DNA of 64,000 nucleotides from Triops longicaudatus. Its lineage: Eukaryota > Arthropoda > Branchiopoda > Notostraca > Triopsidae. The notes below the pieces were generated by a model. The model saw only the letters and a list, made by a program, of their open reading frames with translations, made no database searches and had not been told where the DNA came from. This document shows positions 13,091-25,129 of the stretch, one piece after another (position 1 is the stretch's first letter; each line of letters starts with the position of its first letter). Made by a program: the position numbers and the translations under genes. Location: contig JAGQDJ010000260.1 of assembly GCA_022885665.1 (NCBI GenBank), positions 1,054,001 to 1,118,000 on the forward strand, in the 5' to 3' direction.

Positions 13091-13812
13091 CCGAAATATC
13101 CGGTAGAAATCGGGGCAATTTTGCAACCTTTAAATCTGATTGACAACCACTCTTTTTCAACTTTTCTTAATTTCAACAGTAAAGATCAGGAAGACGTAAT
13201 AAAACTTTGCTAACGAAAGCAAAAACTATTAATAAATTAAGGTAAGATCGTCTTGCAGATCAGACGCACTTTCTCGTAATCTGCAGTCTCTGCGAACAAA
13301 GGGCTAGTCGAGGGAAACTACGGTATCTTACCTATTGTGGGGTAGTAAATGTTGAGGTACAAGCAGTCTTCCGAGTAGTTGGTCAGAAATCGCGTCCATG
13401 AGCGCGGCCGTTCTCGCAAACTTGGTGGCAATGTTTGGGGGCACGGAGGTCCCATACGGTCTGCAGTTCGCACTCCTTCCCAGGATGAAGGAGTAATTGG
13501 GGGCATAAAACGTAAACCTCCCGTAGGGGCCGTGGCATAGGGTACGCCCAGAAATGCTTCCACCGGATGCAAACCCCGCCCCTCCAAGGCCACTAAGATG
13601 CCCCTCAAGGATCCGTATTGCGTGTGTACCAGGCGTAAGCTAAGTGGATGACGCTGGGCGTAGCCTGGCATGGGATGTACCGAGGGCGGCGCAAAGGCAG
13701 GGGCGGGGCGCAGTAAGAATAGAACCCAAAAGGCACACCAATAGACTAATAACTGAGTGGGACCACTGGAACTGGTAGGCAGTCTTGATAAGGTGGTAAA
13801 TTGAAGAAGCAT
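3560..13812 (-). CDS. Neuroligin-like cholinesterase-domain adhesion protein, complete, 8 exons
   Basis: The CDS joins 13812-13332, 6114-5959, 5850-5662, 5587-5274, 5171-4567, 4506-4415, 4355-4209 and 4149-3560, giving 857 aa with all phases matching. Residues 1-41 form a signal peptide (VYWCAFWVLFLL). A carboxylesterase-like ectodomain follows (AFLGVPYA, EDCLYLNIY, VHGESLSWGSG, FVDGLELRELTR). Then comes a Thr/Pro-rich stalk, one membrane segment at about 735-758 and a tail of about 99 residues. At the nucleophile elbow (257-261) the sequence is GLGSG, so the catalytic Ser is Gly and the domain should be inactive, as in neuroligins. The C-terminus EITV is a potential PDZ ligand. In the family the role is trans-synaptic adhesion, with neurexin as partner. 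I chose the ATG just before the hydrophobic stretch; the frame stays open upstream to a TGA near 13998, so a longer N-terminus is possible. Gliotactin or another inactive esterase homologue is the alternative. Confidence 0.88.
11895..12162 (-). mobile_element. Interspersed TG...CA element, copy 1 (268 bp)
   Basis: Read on the minus strand the element begins TGTTACGTTC and ends GAACGCCACA. Flanks are ATAG (11891-11894) and AAAG (12163-12166), a 3-of-4 match for a 4-bp target duplication. It is about 98% identical by eye to copy 3 (five substitutions and one indel). The TG...CA ends and short duplication fit a solo LTR, perhaps BEL/Pao-like. The ends also form a 10-bp imperfect inverted repeat (8 of 10), so a small non-autonomous DNA element is the alternative. 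No internal retroelement genes are present. A 139-codon frame is open through the whole copy. Confidence 0.8.
13060..13088. repeat. Poly-A tract
   Basis: 29 uninterrupted A followed by CCCCG. It lies within the first intron of the neuroligin-like gene, just downstream of its first coding exon on the minus strand. No source element was recognised. Confidence 0.7.
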
Positions 13813-14260
13813 GCCTAGCAAGGAGACGAAAGAGTGTTTTTTTGAGGGTTGTTTGTTCGGTTGACAAAGCCCGAATTTCGCCCCCTCTTGGCTCCTAATG
13901 AACGTCTTCAAAGTACGCCACCTGGTCACGTCATGATTCTGTTGTTCTCTTCCTTCTTTGCCTTTGGCTGCGGGGGCTTTTTCTCTAGCTGTTCACGGGC
14001 GAGCAACACAGTGGCATCACAATAACAATAACAGCACGAACGGGATCCATTTTGGCGTTGGAGAACTTCTGAAGATGTGTTGTGTGTAGCGTGGATGAGC
14101 TTCTTTCAGACAATCCAGCAGCCCGTTCCGTAGAGTTGCTTTGACATCGTACGTTTGTTCTTCCCTACTAACCCTCCAACTTGACGTGGTAGTGGAGCCC
14201 ATGGGACGTTCCTGGAAAACGAAGAGAAAAGTAAGACATCTAAAACAGCAAAGTCAATAC
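13813..14260 (-). other. Probable 5' leader/promoter-proximal region of the neuroligin-like gene
   Basis: The base composition is more GC-rich than the surrounding desert. The coding frame of exon 1 stays open here up to a TGA near 13998. A separate minus-strand 61-codon ORF (14202-14017) shows no recognisable domain. I infer 5' UTR or promoter, but I see no convincing TATA box or initiator. Confidence 0.35.
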
Positions 14261-15776
14261 TTTATGTATGTATCAGCAGGCCTAGTAACATGCGCAAATC
14301 ATTGCCCTTTTGACAGTTCTCAGAGAGAAAAAAGGACAGCTGTATGAATACCCCATTCTAAAAAGTGTCATACGAAACAAAGAAACCATTTTGGGCACTC
14401 TGCGCTGTTCCGGCTCGACTTTTTTCCTCCCAGAAAATGCCCACAAGTTCCATAGGCGACGAAACATAATACCTGTGATATTTCTTAGTCAGCGTTGTTT
14501 TTCTCACTGTCATCCGTATTGTTTACCGGCTTAATTTGATCTTGACACAGGAAATGAAATGCAGAGGTGGCACTAGAACACGAAAAATATTTGGATTTAT
14601 AAAATGCTAACATAAGTCCCATTTTTGGAGTTCAGTTAAAAAAGGCTTTGAAGTAGTGTGGATATTTTGTCATGTAAGGCGTATACCGTCATGAACAATG
14701 TTGGGAATTTTATTTCCGGTTGAAACATTTTTAAAACAGAGTGCACTCATTAAATACATAACCGGCGAAGCGCAACAACAAAAAAAGAAACTCGGAAGCA
14801 TGCCTCACTATTATATTTGGTATGTGGTTAACAAAAGGTACGTAACCAGAAGCATAGGGAGAAGATAATAAATAATTTAGATACGATTAACGTAAATTAG
14901 AATTAAGAATAAATTTACAGTAAAATAATAGTGATATTTATTTAATTAATTTAAGTGCCGTAAAACAGTACTCTTCGATAGACTTCTGTTATGGGTGTCT
15001 TAATTGAAGGAAGAATCTCGTAATGCTGTAAATCTTAACTGATTTTTCAACGAATGTGGTGCGTCCTTGTAAGAGGATTAATGGAAGGACACCCTCTTTT
15101 TCCCCTAAATCGATACCAACTAATCCAAAAGCTTCCAATTCGATGAATAATTCACATGTTGCATTTGTTATTTCCCTACTGGAACTTGATCCGTTCTTAA
15201 CAATAATTACCAAAGCCCTGAGAGTACAAGCCTCCGTTGAATAAATGTACACGTCAATCAATCGTCACGCGTATCAATGCGCTTTTTTTTCGAGAACCAA
15301 TATGAGCTTTTTTGCCCTTTGTCATTTCTTATTTGACTGAAAACGTTTACAACGCTTAGTTAGCAATTGTAGAGTACTATGGCAATTCTCTACACAATTT
15401 TCCTTGTACTTTTTAAATAGAATTCCATATCACGTCTTTTAATGCTTGATTGTGCTGCAAGTTTGCTGTTTAATGTTTTCATTCCATTACTTCTGTGTTT
15501 ATTCAAAGTAATTAATGTCTACTTAATGCTCCTGTCTTATTTATTTTTTAAAATTTGTAGAAGCAAATTTTGTGGTTTATGATTGTCTAATGCGCGAGCA
15601 TGTTTGTGCAAAACAGGTATGGAAGCAAAGAATATGAACAATGTCCAGAAAAATAATGCAACGATGCAGAATGTGCAGCTTGCCTGGAAAATACCCATTT
15701 TTTATGTTTTCGTGTTCTCACGTGAAGTTTTATTGCCGACACCGATTACTGAGAGTGTATGCATAGAAGACGTACA

Positions 15777-16148
15777 CTACGTGCGTAAAAGCTTAGAATT
15801 ACTTAAAGACACGAACAATACAGTACGCATCCTTTTTGCATGTATAAAATCAAAATAATCTCTTTTGGTAATATTTTTTTTTATTTCCCTCAAAGTGAAA
15901 ATCGTAGGTAATGTTGTATATACTGCTATAATACAAAGTTTTTCTTCTAATTCTTCGAAAACATCGTCTTTTACGATTTTGTTTGCTTTTCTCGCGCGTT
16001 GCCATCGAGCTTTGAAGATATTGCGTAGGTCTTCCTTTGTATTACCTTTAACGTGGGTTTCGTTTATGCGGGGATTCACCCAGAGCTGCCCTGCGTAAGA
16101 CATGTGTAAATAGGCAAAAAAGTGCTCTGAGAGGAAAACATCTGACAC
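15777..16148 (-). CDS. Uncertain small ORF, 123 codons, charged
   Basis: An ATG-started frame whose central part is rich in charged residues (KARWQRARKANKIVKDDVF, EELEEK) and reads more like protein than its surroundings. I recognise no domain, signal peptide or splice partner. The opposite strand is also open over part of it, which weakens the case. It may be chance or a decayed exon. Confidence 0.15.
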   Translation of the reverse strand: MSDVFLSEHFFAYLHMSYAGQLWVNPRINETHVKGNTKEDLRNIFKARWQRARKANKIVKDDVFEELEEKLCIIAVYTTLPTIFTLREIKKNITKRDYFDFIHAKRMRTVLFVSLSNSKLLRT

Positions 16149-17924
16149 TAATACTTGAAAGTAATGCCTCCAAAGTCCCCAAGCTTTTCTTTAATGTAAC
16201 AGAATACAATTTCTTTAACAAAACTGGCGTCTACTCTTGATATAGATCTTCTATGTGAGGTAAAATAACCTAATAGACAGGTGAATAGACTAGAGACGCA
16301 GATGTAACGAATAAATAATGCAATATAGCAATATTTATTGAAAAGCGTCTTTTTGATTAGGCAACACTTTTAAAGCTTCTAAATATTTAAGCTCTTAAAA
16401 AATAGCATTAATACATGCTTTTCAATGCTTTTGTTGCCTTCACATTTTTGCACTTGATTGGCTCTTTGCAGATCGATTTCTGTAATCATATACATTTTGA
16501 CTTTAGAGATATTTTTGCCTATTACCGTGTCGCATATTGACATTGTTCGTGCAAAGTCGTTCAATTTTTAATAATCCAGAACAGAAGACCACTGACTTAA
16601 AAGAATAGTTTGAATTAGTTCATAATAAGGAAGCTCATACGTATCCCAAAAGGTTCGAGGCATGTCAGATAAACTTTGTCAATATTTGCAATCAACTCGG
16701 TTGCTTGTTCCACGCTGCTAAGTTGCGATCACTAAATTTGTGTTCTAATGAAGTTTCGGCGCTACAGGTTGTCGATTAATTGGGCGTCGCACGGAAAGAG
16801 ACTGTTGTTAGACTGCTTGCAACGGCATTGGAGCAAGCGTCACCTCCAGCTACTTCACGGAAGTGGCACTCTGAGCAGATGTCGTCCCGGTTTGGCAAAA
16901 AACTGAGCCAAAAAGGCCCAACGTTAGGCCATAAATATGTTATAATGTTGAAACAGCTGTCGACAGCGGTAATTTGTTCCGTTCTATCTCTCACAATACG
17001 CTCCTAGGCTGCTCCTAGGACAAAAACACTTGTGCCCTGCGGTTGCGAGTCTATAGCCATTCCTCCGTGGAAAGCATTCATTCGGATGCATTCAAAAGCA
17101 ATACTTTCGCTGAGTCGGACGAGTTTTTAGCGGTGCTAAAACCGAGAAGCCAGAGTCAAGTCCTTTCTTACCGTAGTACTCAAGTGGAGTCTGTAGCCAT
17201 GAACTTTCTACATAAAATACACCATGTTTTTATTTATTTCTACGAACATAATCTTCTTGAGAGCTTCTCGAACTTGAAAAAAAAAAAAAACTCTACGAAA
17301 CAACGCGGATCGTCATTTAGCAGAACTAATCCATTTTTGACGTATTTATCAAAATATGCTGATATTTTTTGCTATGCTGGTATGACCGTCACTTGTGTAT
17401 GTTTCAAGTCGCTTTTTATAACCATCCTAAGGCTCGTAAGTAACTTCAAATGAGTGTGAGAGAAAACCTTTCACAATGCTTTCGAGCAGCGGTGCAGTAA
17501 TACAGGATTGAAACAGACGCCCCCTTTGCGCCAACGACAGTGTGCGTTAACCGAAAAGATCGATACGATTTTACCTTTAATTGAATAACAAAGTAAAGAC
17601 AGATAAGCAAGACAAAAGAATACTAGCGTACAGAAACTTTGGAGCTTAACGAAAGAAAAACTTCCTGCGATGTGGATTTAAGCAGTTTTATCTTTTCATT
17701 TGTTTCTTGGCACGGTCGCGTAATGTTGTGACAAGTATACTGCCATAGTGTGTAGCGCGTCAGGGAAACTAGCTTTTGTGTGTCATGTTCCTTAAGTACC
17801 ACGGAAGTACACAGCAGGAGAAACCCCACTTTTACAGTGTCGGCGTCATAAAAAAAGTTGCGATAAAGCTACAATAAGTGGCCAGAGTAGGTGGAGAAAG
17901 TTCTGGCCTAATGCAACTTCCTAT

Positions 17925-18255
17925 TGTTACGTTCCACTCCTTTTGAAATTCTGTTTATTTTCAACTTCCAATTTACATCAGCACCAAAACGAACTCCGAT
18001 ACAAAATCATACAAAAACACTCTCCTTCTCGTGCTAACTCTCACTTTACGTTTACAACAATCAAATGTCACGTTGAAGAAACGAAACTGGCTCAAAAGCA
18101 GGTCAGAAAGGAACTGCCCTATTACAGGCTGGGTGCAGGGTATTTCATTCTTACCAACAATGAATCTTAGGATTCATTGGATTCATTGAATATAATCTTA
18201 GGATTCATTGTTGGGTGGCTACGAAATTGACTGTTGGGTCACAACGAACGCCACA
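17925..18255 (+). mobile_element. Interspersed TG...CA element, copy 2 (331 bp)
   Basis: It starts TGTTACGTTCC, ends GAACGCCACA and is flanked by a perfect CTAT duplication (17921-17924 and 18256-18259). It is more diverged than copies 1 and 3 and shares the diagnostic ACTCCGATACAAAA segment with copy 4, so it belongs to a second subfamily. It is longer mainly through an extra 5' segment and a local duplication around 18157-18213, where a hairpin unit (CAATGAATC-TTAG-GATTCATTG) is partly repeated. Confidence 0.85.
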
Positions 18256-21200
18256 CTATTGGGATTTCTTCCAAATGAGGGCGAAGGAAGTTACGAGGTT
18301 ACGTTTCATGCTTCCTTTCTTTCTAAGCTTCCAACTCGTTTGGAGTTTCTAATCAAAACTCGTGGCTGAGCTTGACTGAAAGGTCTTCGTTGAAAATCGA
18401 CTCTTTTCTCAAAGTTTTTCCCATGACAAATCGTTCCAAAGGCATATAGAGAAAATTGTAAAATATGGAGAAATTACGAGTCTGTCGGTTCTTAGAGTCT
18501 TTCTCATTATTCAAAGAAGAACCGCGTCTATTATGAATGCATGGTTTTGTTCTGCCGAGCGTAATAGTAGTGAACCCCAATTTAGAAAGTTACGTGGCCG
18601 CCAATTGCTTCTGGTGGAAGCGTTACCGTTGCGAGAAAGCTTCTGTAGGCTTTTAACACTGGTATTGTTTTCTCGTACATTAGCATTATCGAAGCGTTTG
18701 GCAACTGACAATTTTACCAAATATTGTAATGAAACGCATCAATTACGCCAGAATCTTGGTAACCTGTGTTTTTAATGTTCCAGGTATTTTTTTATTAATA
18801 GTAAACTAGCCATGGCTGCTAGACATTCATCGCTAAAAAGCTTTTAGAGATTCATCGACTTATAAGATAATTGATTGATTTTATCACTTATCGATTATGC
18901 TATTACTCAATGTTACAGGAAGTATTAAAAAGAATGAAAATACTGCAAATAGTAATCGTCATTAGCACAATGCTCACTAAAGCGTTGATAGCTTTGCGAA
19001 GGAGGTGCCTTAGTTTTTGAAACCCAGCGCATTAGCAGGCATACAGACATGTGTTGCAGCGCTAGATATTCCTTGATGTATTGACTTCCTTTGCTACAGA
19101 AACGTAACAAGCCCCAAAGGCACGAGCATTCTCTAGATATTTGAACCGCTAGTATGTAACTAATGCTTGTTTTACCGGGAAGCAGTATGTCTGCTGGCTT
19201 CTTCCGTTATACAGAGTAGACGCAACTTATCAGGTCATTGGGTGCAACTCATCGTTTCTCGTGAAATCGATTTTAACCAACTGTTGCTGCGTAACCCGTT
19301 GTCTAATACTTGCTGCGTATTCTGGAAATGCTTTACAGTTGTTCAATGTGCAAAGCTTTTTGAAAACCCCAATTAGCAGGAAGGCGTGACAAGAGCTTCC
19401 TAACGCTGACTAAACTTTATCCACATTATTTTTGAAGATGTTCTCCAGTTCTTACCTTCCAGCTAATCCTTCAGGCCTTTAGATAGGTCTCTTAAAACTA
19501 ACTTCCCTTTTATGCAGCAAGTTTTGACTAAGAATGGGAATGCTGAATTCACCAATGCTCGATTCTTTTTCAGTCCGGAAAGGCTTATGATACAGAAAAC
19601 CCTCAGCTTACTAGGTACTCTGTAAATATTTTGCATGAATTTCAAAACTATTTGAAGGGAATTAGTAAAATTATTTCAGCTCTGCTGTTTATAATGAATG
19701 TATACTCAGCAATCTAGGACCCTTTGAGAATAAATAAAGACCCTTGAAAATTGTAGACCGACCAGTGAATCAAATCGAGTGTCGCAGTTTCCTGCATAAC
19801 AATAACGATTTGCAGAATTCTGAACTTCGTAATGGGAAAAAGTGAACATAAAGAACTCCCTTAAATTGCGCGCTTAAAACTCGTGCAATTCTGTTATTGG
19901 TTTCCAACACATCTAATTGCACTACATTACATAGTTAATTATCGTTAACAAAGTTATTATGGACTTTCGTTCGGTAATTTTCAGCACTTATTTACATTTA
20001 ATGTGAACAAAGTTGTGTGAGATGGTTGTAATTAAAAGCTTAAATTTCAATATAATTATCACGAAGCAGCTAGATTAATTGCACAAAACTGGATAACATT
20101 AAAGCATGTGAGCTGTTAAAAATGGGAAAGCAGATCCATATGAAGTGTTTAAGAAAAACATGAATACACGAATGATGGAAGAAAAATGGTCACGGAAAGT
20201 GTTTAAAATGTAACTGAAATTGCGTGAGTTAAACCCCATAAAAAAGCCCTATCGCACACTGTCAAGTTAGACATGACACGGTTAAGTTGTTTCTCCTACG
20301 AGACAGATTGTTATAGGCTTATTACAACAATACTCTTTTTCTGGACATTAATAATAAGGAATTAAAGCTCTTTTTGCATAGAAAAGCTGGTCCCCTGAAC
20401 TAATGACCTACCAAGCTCTATCCGGAGTGTTATTCTTCCGTCCAAACTACAAACGCAATCAATAAATTGGTACTCCGCTAACGAGAATTCTTGCAAGCTT
20501 CTCATGATTTATTATCCCTAACTTTTTCTAGCGTAATTTCAATACAAAAGAAATCAGAGGTGCTGTTCGCTTTAACAATCCATTGTCCACGCGTTTTGTC
20601 CCGGTACAATACTGTTTTTTAGGCAACTAAGATTTCGTACATGAAAAAAAAAATTCAAATTCATCACATAGGGCAAACAATATATAACTGTTGCCTCCTT
20701 GAAAGGTTATTATCCTAAGAATGCACGCCGTGGGCTTAGAAATTATTCATACGAATGTGTATAGCGCATTTTATGACAAGAAAAATCGAAGTCTGGTCTG
20801 GAAAAAAAATGGGAACCAATCTTGCCTCGTGTCAGAGCTAAGGTGAAGTCAAAATGGTTTCTTTTCAGCTTTAAACATTGCAGCTTGCTTTCCATTTGCA
20901 CATATTTTCTCTCTTCAGTTCCGCTTGATGCCTTTCGTGTCGTTCACCACACAAAGCAGATTTAAAGCCAATGTACTAAACTCGTGAAGCCACAACCATC
21001 CCAGCCATGATTGCTGACACGAAACAGGCCAGAATATTGGCAACTCCCTGTAAACACACGCCGCGGTATGTTCGTAATACTTTACTGTTTCCGGCGGAAT
21101 AAAGCCCGCCAAAGCACGGCCACCTGCACTAATACTTAGATGGCAAGCAATTCTCCATTTTATCGGCGGCGCTCTTACTCGGGTGTCACCATCACCAGTA

Positions 21201-23371
21201 ACGTACAAATTACGTGCGGGAGCCATGATACTGGAAAATGGATCCAACCCCTAACCCTCTCAAAGATGAATCAGCTAACGCACCCTCGTCCCCTCCAATA
21301 CAGAACCGAGTAAATTATGTAGTGTTAATTTGATGACTATGTTATAGTACAGTCGCTTATTGACCAATCATTGATTTTTCCACGAGTTCAGACACATCTT
21401 CCAATAGAAAACTATGCGAGTCAACTCTTCGCGGAAGATTTGTACTCGTGTGTGCCAAGTTTTGGGCCAAGTCGTGGGAGGAGTGAAATGCAAAAGCTCA
21501 TTTGATATTAGGCACGAAGCGCAAGCAAGAGAGGAACACACACATCGCTCTCTATCTCTAATTACAAACAGGCCCTCTGCATCATCGCTCTTCTCTACTA
21601 ATGAAATTCCCATGAAGATGCCGCAGACAAAGGCAAGGGGCTGGGAGACTCGCTCATTCTCCCAGTCCAAGTCAAGAAGCTTTGCTGTGACAGATTTTTG
21701 CTCGTATAATATCTCTTGATCTGCTTTTCCATTTTCCGCTCGGCAAAGCTTGTGTTTTAATTATTTACGTAATTTTTCTTTTTCTTTAGAAAACAAAATT
21801 GTCTTCCTAAAAGCTGACAAAGCTTTTCTCGTCATTTCTAATTACCTTGTGCCTATTCTGTTGCATCCTATGGTTTGGGTTCATTTTTGTGAGAATGAAT
21901 TTCTTGCAGTAAGCTTTTAAGTGAAGCAAACGCGAAAATGAAAGTTAATTGTTGTTACTGCATTGAATGGAGAAAAAATCGTACATTTTTGTACATACAA
22001 GCGGCCCCGTTAGCCTCGGATATTTTTCTTATTAATCACGATTGATCATCTTGCTTATTTTCAGTCCTGAGACAATCTTAAGCGACTTAAGTTACTCATT
22101 ATTCGTGTAATAACACGCCCTTAAGCCTATTGTAAACAGGAATGGCTCGGGTATCTTCTGACTACAGCACTGTAATAAGAATTGATTGTTACTACTGAAA
22201 TGAAACTTGCAACCTTAATTTAAAGACAAATGAAAAGGTAACGGGGAGAAATTACGCTACATTTTATATAGCCGAAATGTCACAATATCTAACGTGAAAC
22301 CTGGTTCGCAGAAGCCTTTTAATGCTAATTGAATAGCAGTAATGGATGGAAGGACCTAATTAAGAAATATTTTTTTTTCTCTTTATGAAAACGTCAGAGA
22401 GATTTCTAAGAATTCCAATACGCTCCGCGTTCATTTGCTTGACTCTACAAATCAGCGAAAGCGAATTATTGTTAGAAATTCTCGTTGGATTTCTATGATT
22501 ACTGTTGTACAATTTTCTGTATAAAGACACTCTGCAATATTTCTAGAAGGTGAATTCTTTTGAAGTTAGACTCAAACTGCGAAGCATGAGTCTTCTAAAT
22601 TAATCAACTCTCGCATGGTTACACAAAAGACACAAAGTTGTCAAGATAAGTAGGACACGTCGCGAAATGGCAACTGTTGCTGACTCGGGGGAAAAATACA
22701 CGTTTTTTTTAAAAAAAAAAAAAAAGAAAAACAAGGTCTTTGTTCACAACAGCATTTCTGCACAACGATGTTCACAGACACGAATTTGCTAACTGTATTT
22801 CCTTTCAAAGTACTTCCTTCTCAAAGTTTGCATTGTTAAACGGCAGTAGATAAAAAATGAAAATCGTTAATCAAACAGGGTAGCTTAACGGGTTACGGTT
22901 AAAAGCAAGAACTTAAAATCTTTCGATAATTTCACGTCAGTAATTAAGTTTGCAGGTTTGTAATTATTTAAAATGTCACGTCCTTATTTGCGTGAACGTA
23001 TGAAAGCTGAGAAGTTAACATTCCGCACAAGTCCAAACGCTTTGCAACTTTTGATGTGCGCTATTTATAATCGGTGAATTCTTAGACCAGACATTGCACA
23101 AAATCTATGCAATACTGTACTTGCAGATTGCTATAAATGTATTTATCTTGATTTGGTACTCGGCAAAATGCCATTTATTAGCAAGTAATTGGAGCAGGTC
23201 AGAAAAGCTTGGCTGCTATTCACCCCAATGAGTATTCTGATTTACAGTTAATGTACTCTACAATACCTTCGGGATTCTTGAGGCCGAGTTGCCTCCCCGT
23301 AGCGGTAACGTCGGAGAACTAGCTCTTTTCTGTTACATGACAAGTGGGCAAGTAATTGAGGCAGCATCCAG

Positions 23372-23557
23372 CTAATTGCATTTATGGCCCCAGTTGGCTA
23401 ACGACGAACCGTTTTGGTGCTCGTTCTCATTTGTCAGCTGCCAGACGAGGAAGTAGACGAACGGCACCATGAGCAAGAGAGCCACGAGAAAGACGTGTTT
23501 GGATTCTTGCTCACCCAGGTTATCGGGTACTCCCAACTTCCATGACCGCCTTAGCAT
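23372..23557 (-). CDS. Uncertain 61-aa single-pass membrane ORF
   Basis: An ATG-started frame with a clear hydrophobic segment (VFLVALLLMVPFVYFLVWQL) after about 20 residues, then a polar end and a stop. It sits in a local GC-rich island. The layout resembles the N-terminal exon of a type II membrane protein. There is no splice donor in the right place and no homologue I recognise, so this is only a candidate. Confidence 0.2.
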   Translation of the reverse strand: MLRRSWKLGVPDNLGEQESKHVFLVALLLMVPFVYFLVWQLTNENEHQNGSSLANWGHKCN

Positions 23558-25109
23558 TCTTTCCTGCTACAGCTCGAGCGTGTATTGCTAGCGAGGGATG
23601 AATTGCACAAGGCCAAGGGTGCCAAACCGGGGGGTGTAGGAATGGCCTGGCCAAGAGAGATCACGATGTGTGAAAAAGTCTCTTGCGAGAAAGGGGAGGG
23701 AGGCGGGTTGCAGCCCGGTCTTTCGGTGGGCTAAGAGCTACATTGGCTGCTCTGTAATAGCAGCGAACTTAACGGGCTGCTTACTCCTGCAGCAGCAAGC
23801 AGAGAAAGTAGGAAACACGAACACACGGATACCGTATATACTTCTTTCATCGATTTTTCTATTACTTGTATCGTCTCGCGTGCATCTTGTATGCACTTCC
23901 ATTTCACCATTTCTCTTCCTGGCACTGAGGATTACCGAACGGAAAAGACGTCGCACCCTTTCGCAAGAGCTGAGCTTGTTTCCTTGTGGTTCTTATTTAT
24001 TTAGTTTTTTCTCTCTCGCTTGCAGCTTGTTGGCAGCCTGAGAGGAAACTCTCCTGACGCTGGTATTCGAATTCTGCCAAGCTGCTCAACTGAAGGTCCC
24101 TTGACGTTCGTTTCAAGACAGCCATTCTGACGCGTATTGACGATACGCGTGGGACGCCCGAGTCCCGGCTCTGTTCGCCCTTTGCCACGCTAGCCAGCTT
24201 GACACTACACACTGGGACATAAGAATGAGGACTGCAGTAGCGCGTTGACGGGGACAAGAGGAAATTTAAACTCAGCAAGCAAATATTGGTAGTAGATACG
24301 ATAGGTGGCAGATATTGCCATCTATCGTGCTAGCTCTACGCGCTCAATATAGTAAGGTTAAAGCGTACTCATGCGAGTACACGTACGAACGACACCGCTG
24401 TAGCGCTTCCCCCATGTTGTTCCTCATTTCCTCTTTCCTAGCCGTGATTGGCGACCGTTGTGGTGGATCTAATCCGCTTCAGATGAGAAACAGGGAACTG
24501 CAAGCAAGGTTCGCCACTGACATTAATTGCAGCGCGAACTTTCTGGAAGGTGAGAATTACACCCGGATCATGGGCAAAGAGATTTCCGTATTAGCACGTA
24601 TTAACAGACGAAGATTGGATGGAACAAGGGAACCTTGTGAAAAAGGTGAAACGTTACAGAAAAGTTGAAACGAACTGGGATAAACAAACAAGCGTCCTCC
24701 CTTTCTGAATCCATTTATGCGTTAGAAATCCCGTGATTCGTTTACGGAATGTTTGCCCTAACTATGATAACTTGGGAGAAGAGAAAAATTCCATGATTGA
24801 AAAAAAAGAAAGAATTGAATAGAAGAATACGTAACGACTTGGACGTCAGTTGCATTCAAGTTAGCTTTATTAAAGAAGTTGACGTTCTGAAATAGCACCC
24901 GTGCATAACGATTCGGATTTTGTTTCGCCCCCCAAAAAATTTCATCGTCTTAATCAGGGTTGAATTATCGCGGTACAAAAAGCACCGTGGTAATTACTGT
25001 GGTAGATATTTTTAACTATTTACTCTACCGCGTTAATTCACAAAGTAACCCAAGTACTGCATTACTGCAAGCACTTGAAAGTATCTCGCCGTAGCGGTAA
25101 AATGGGTAG

Positions 25110-25129
25110 AGCGGGCTTATAAGCCCGCT
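25110..25129. repeat. 20-bp perfect palindrome
   Basis: AGCGGGCTTATAAGCCCGCT is its own reverse complement and stands out as GC-rich in an AT-rich region. It could be a protein-binding site, a remnant of an inverted element end or chance. There is no flanking context to decide. Confidence 0.6.

Larger units (their letters stand above)
6115..13331 (-). other. Large first intron of the neuroligin-like gene
   Basis: This 7.2-kb intron separates the signal-peptide exon from the rest, whereas the other introns of the gene are about 58-110 nt. It contains interspersed element copy 1 (11895-12162), an A run at 13060-13088 and otherwise unique AT-rich sequence. I found no nested gene. Its size suggests regulatory content, which is inference only. 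Confidence 0.75.

Noticed and set aside
14017..14202. Minus-strand 61-codon ORF upstream of the neuroligin exon, tempting as a longer N-terminus
   Set aside because: It is out of frame with exon 1, a TGA lies between them in the exon 1 frame, and the signal peptide gives a natural start at 13812.
20915..21670. Two minus-strand ORFs (110 and 100 codons)
   Set aside because: No recognisable domain, no splice chain, and an overlapping plus-strand ORF; not supported as genes.
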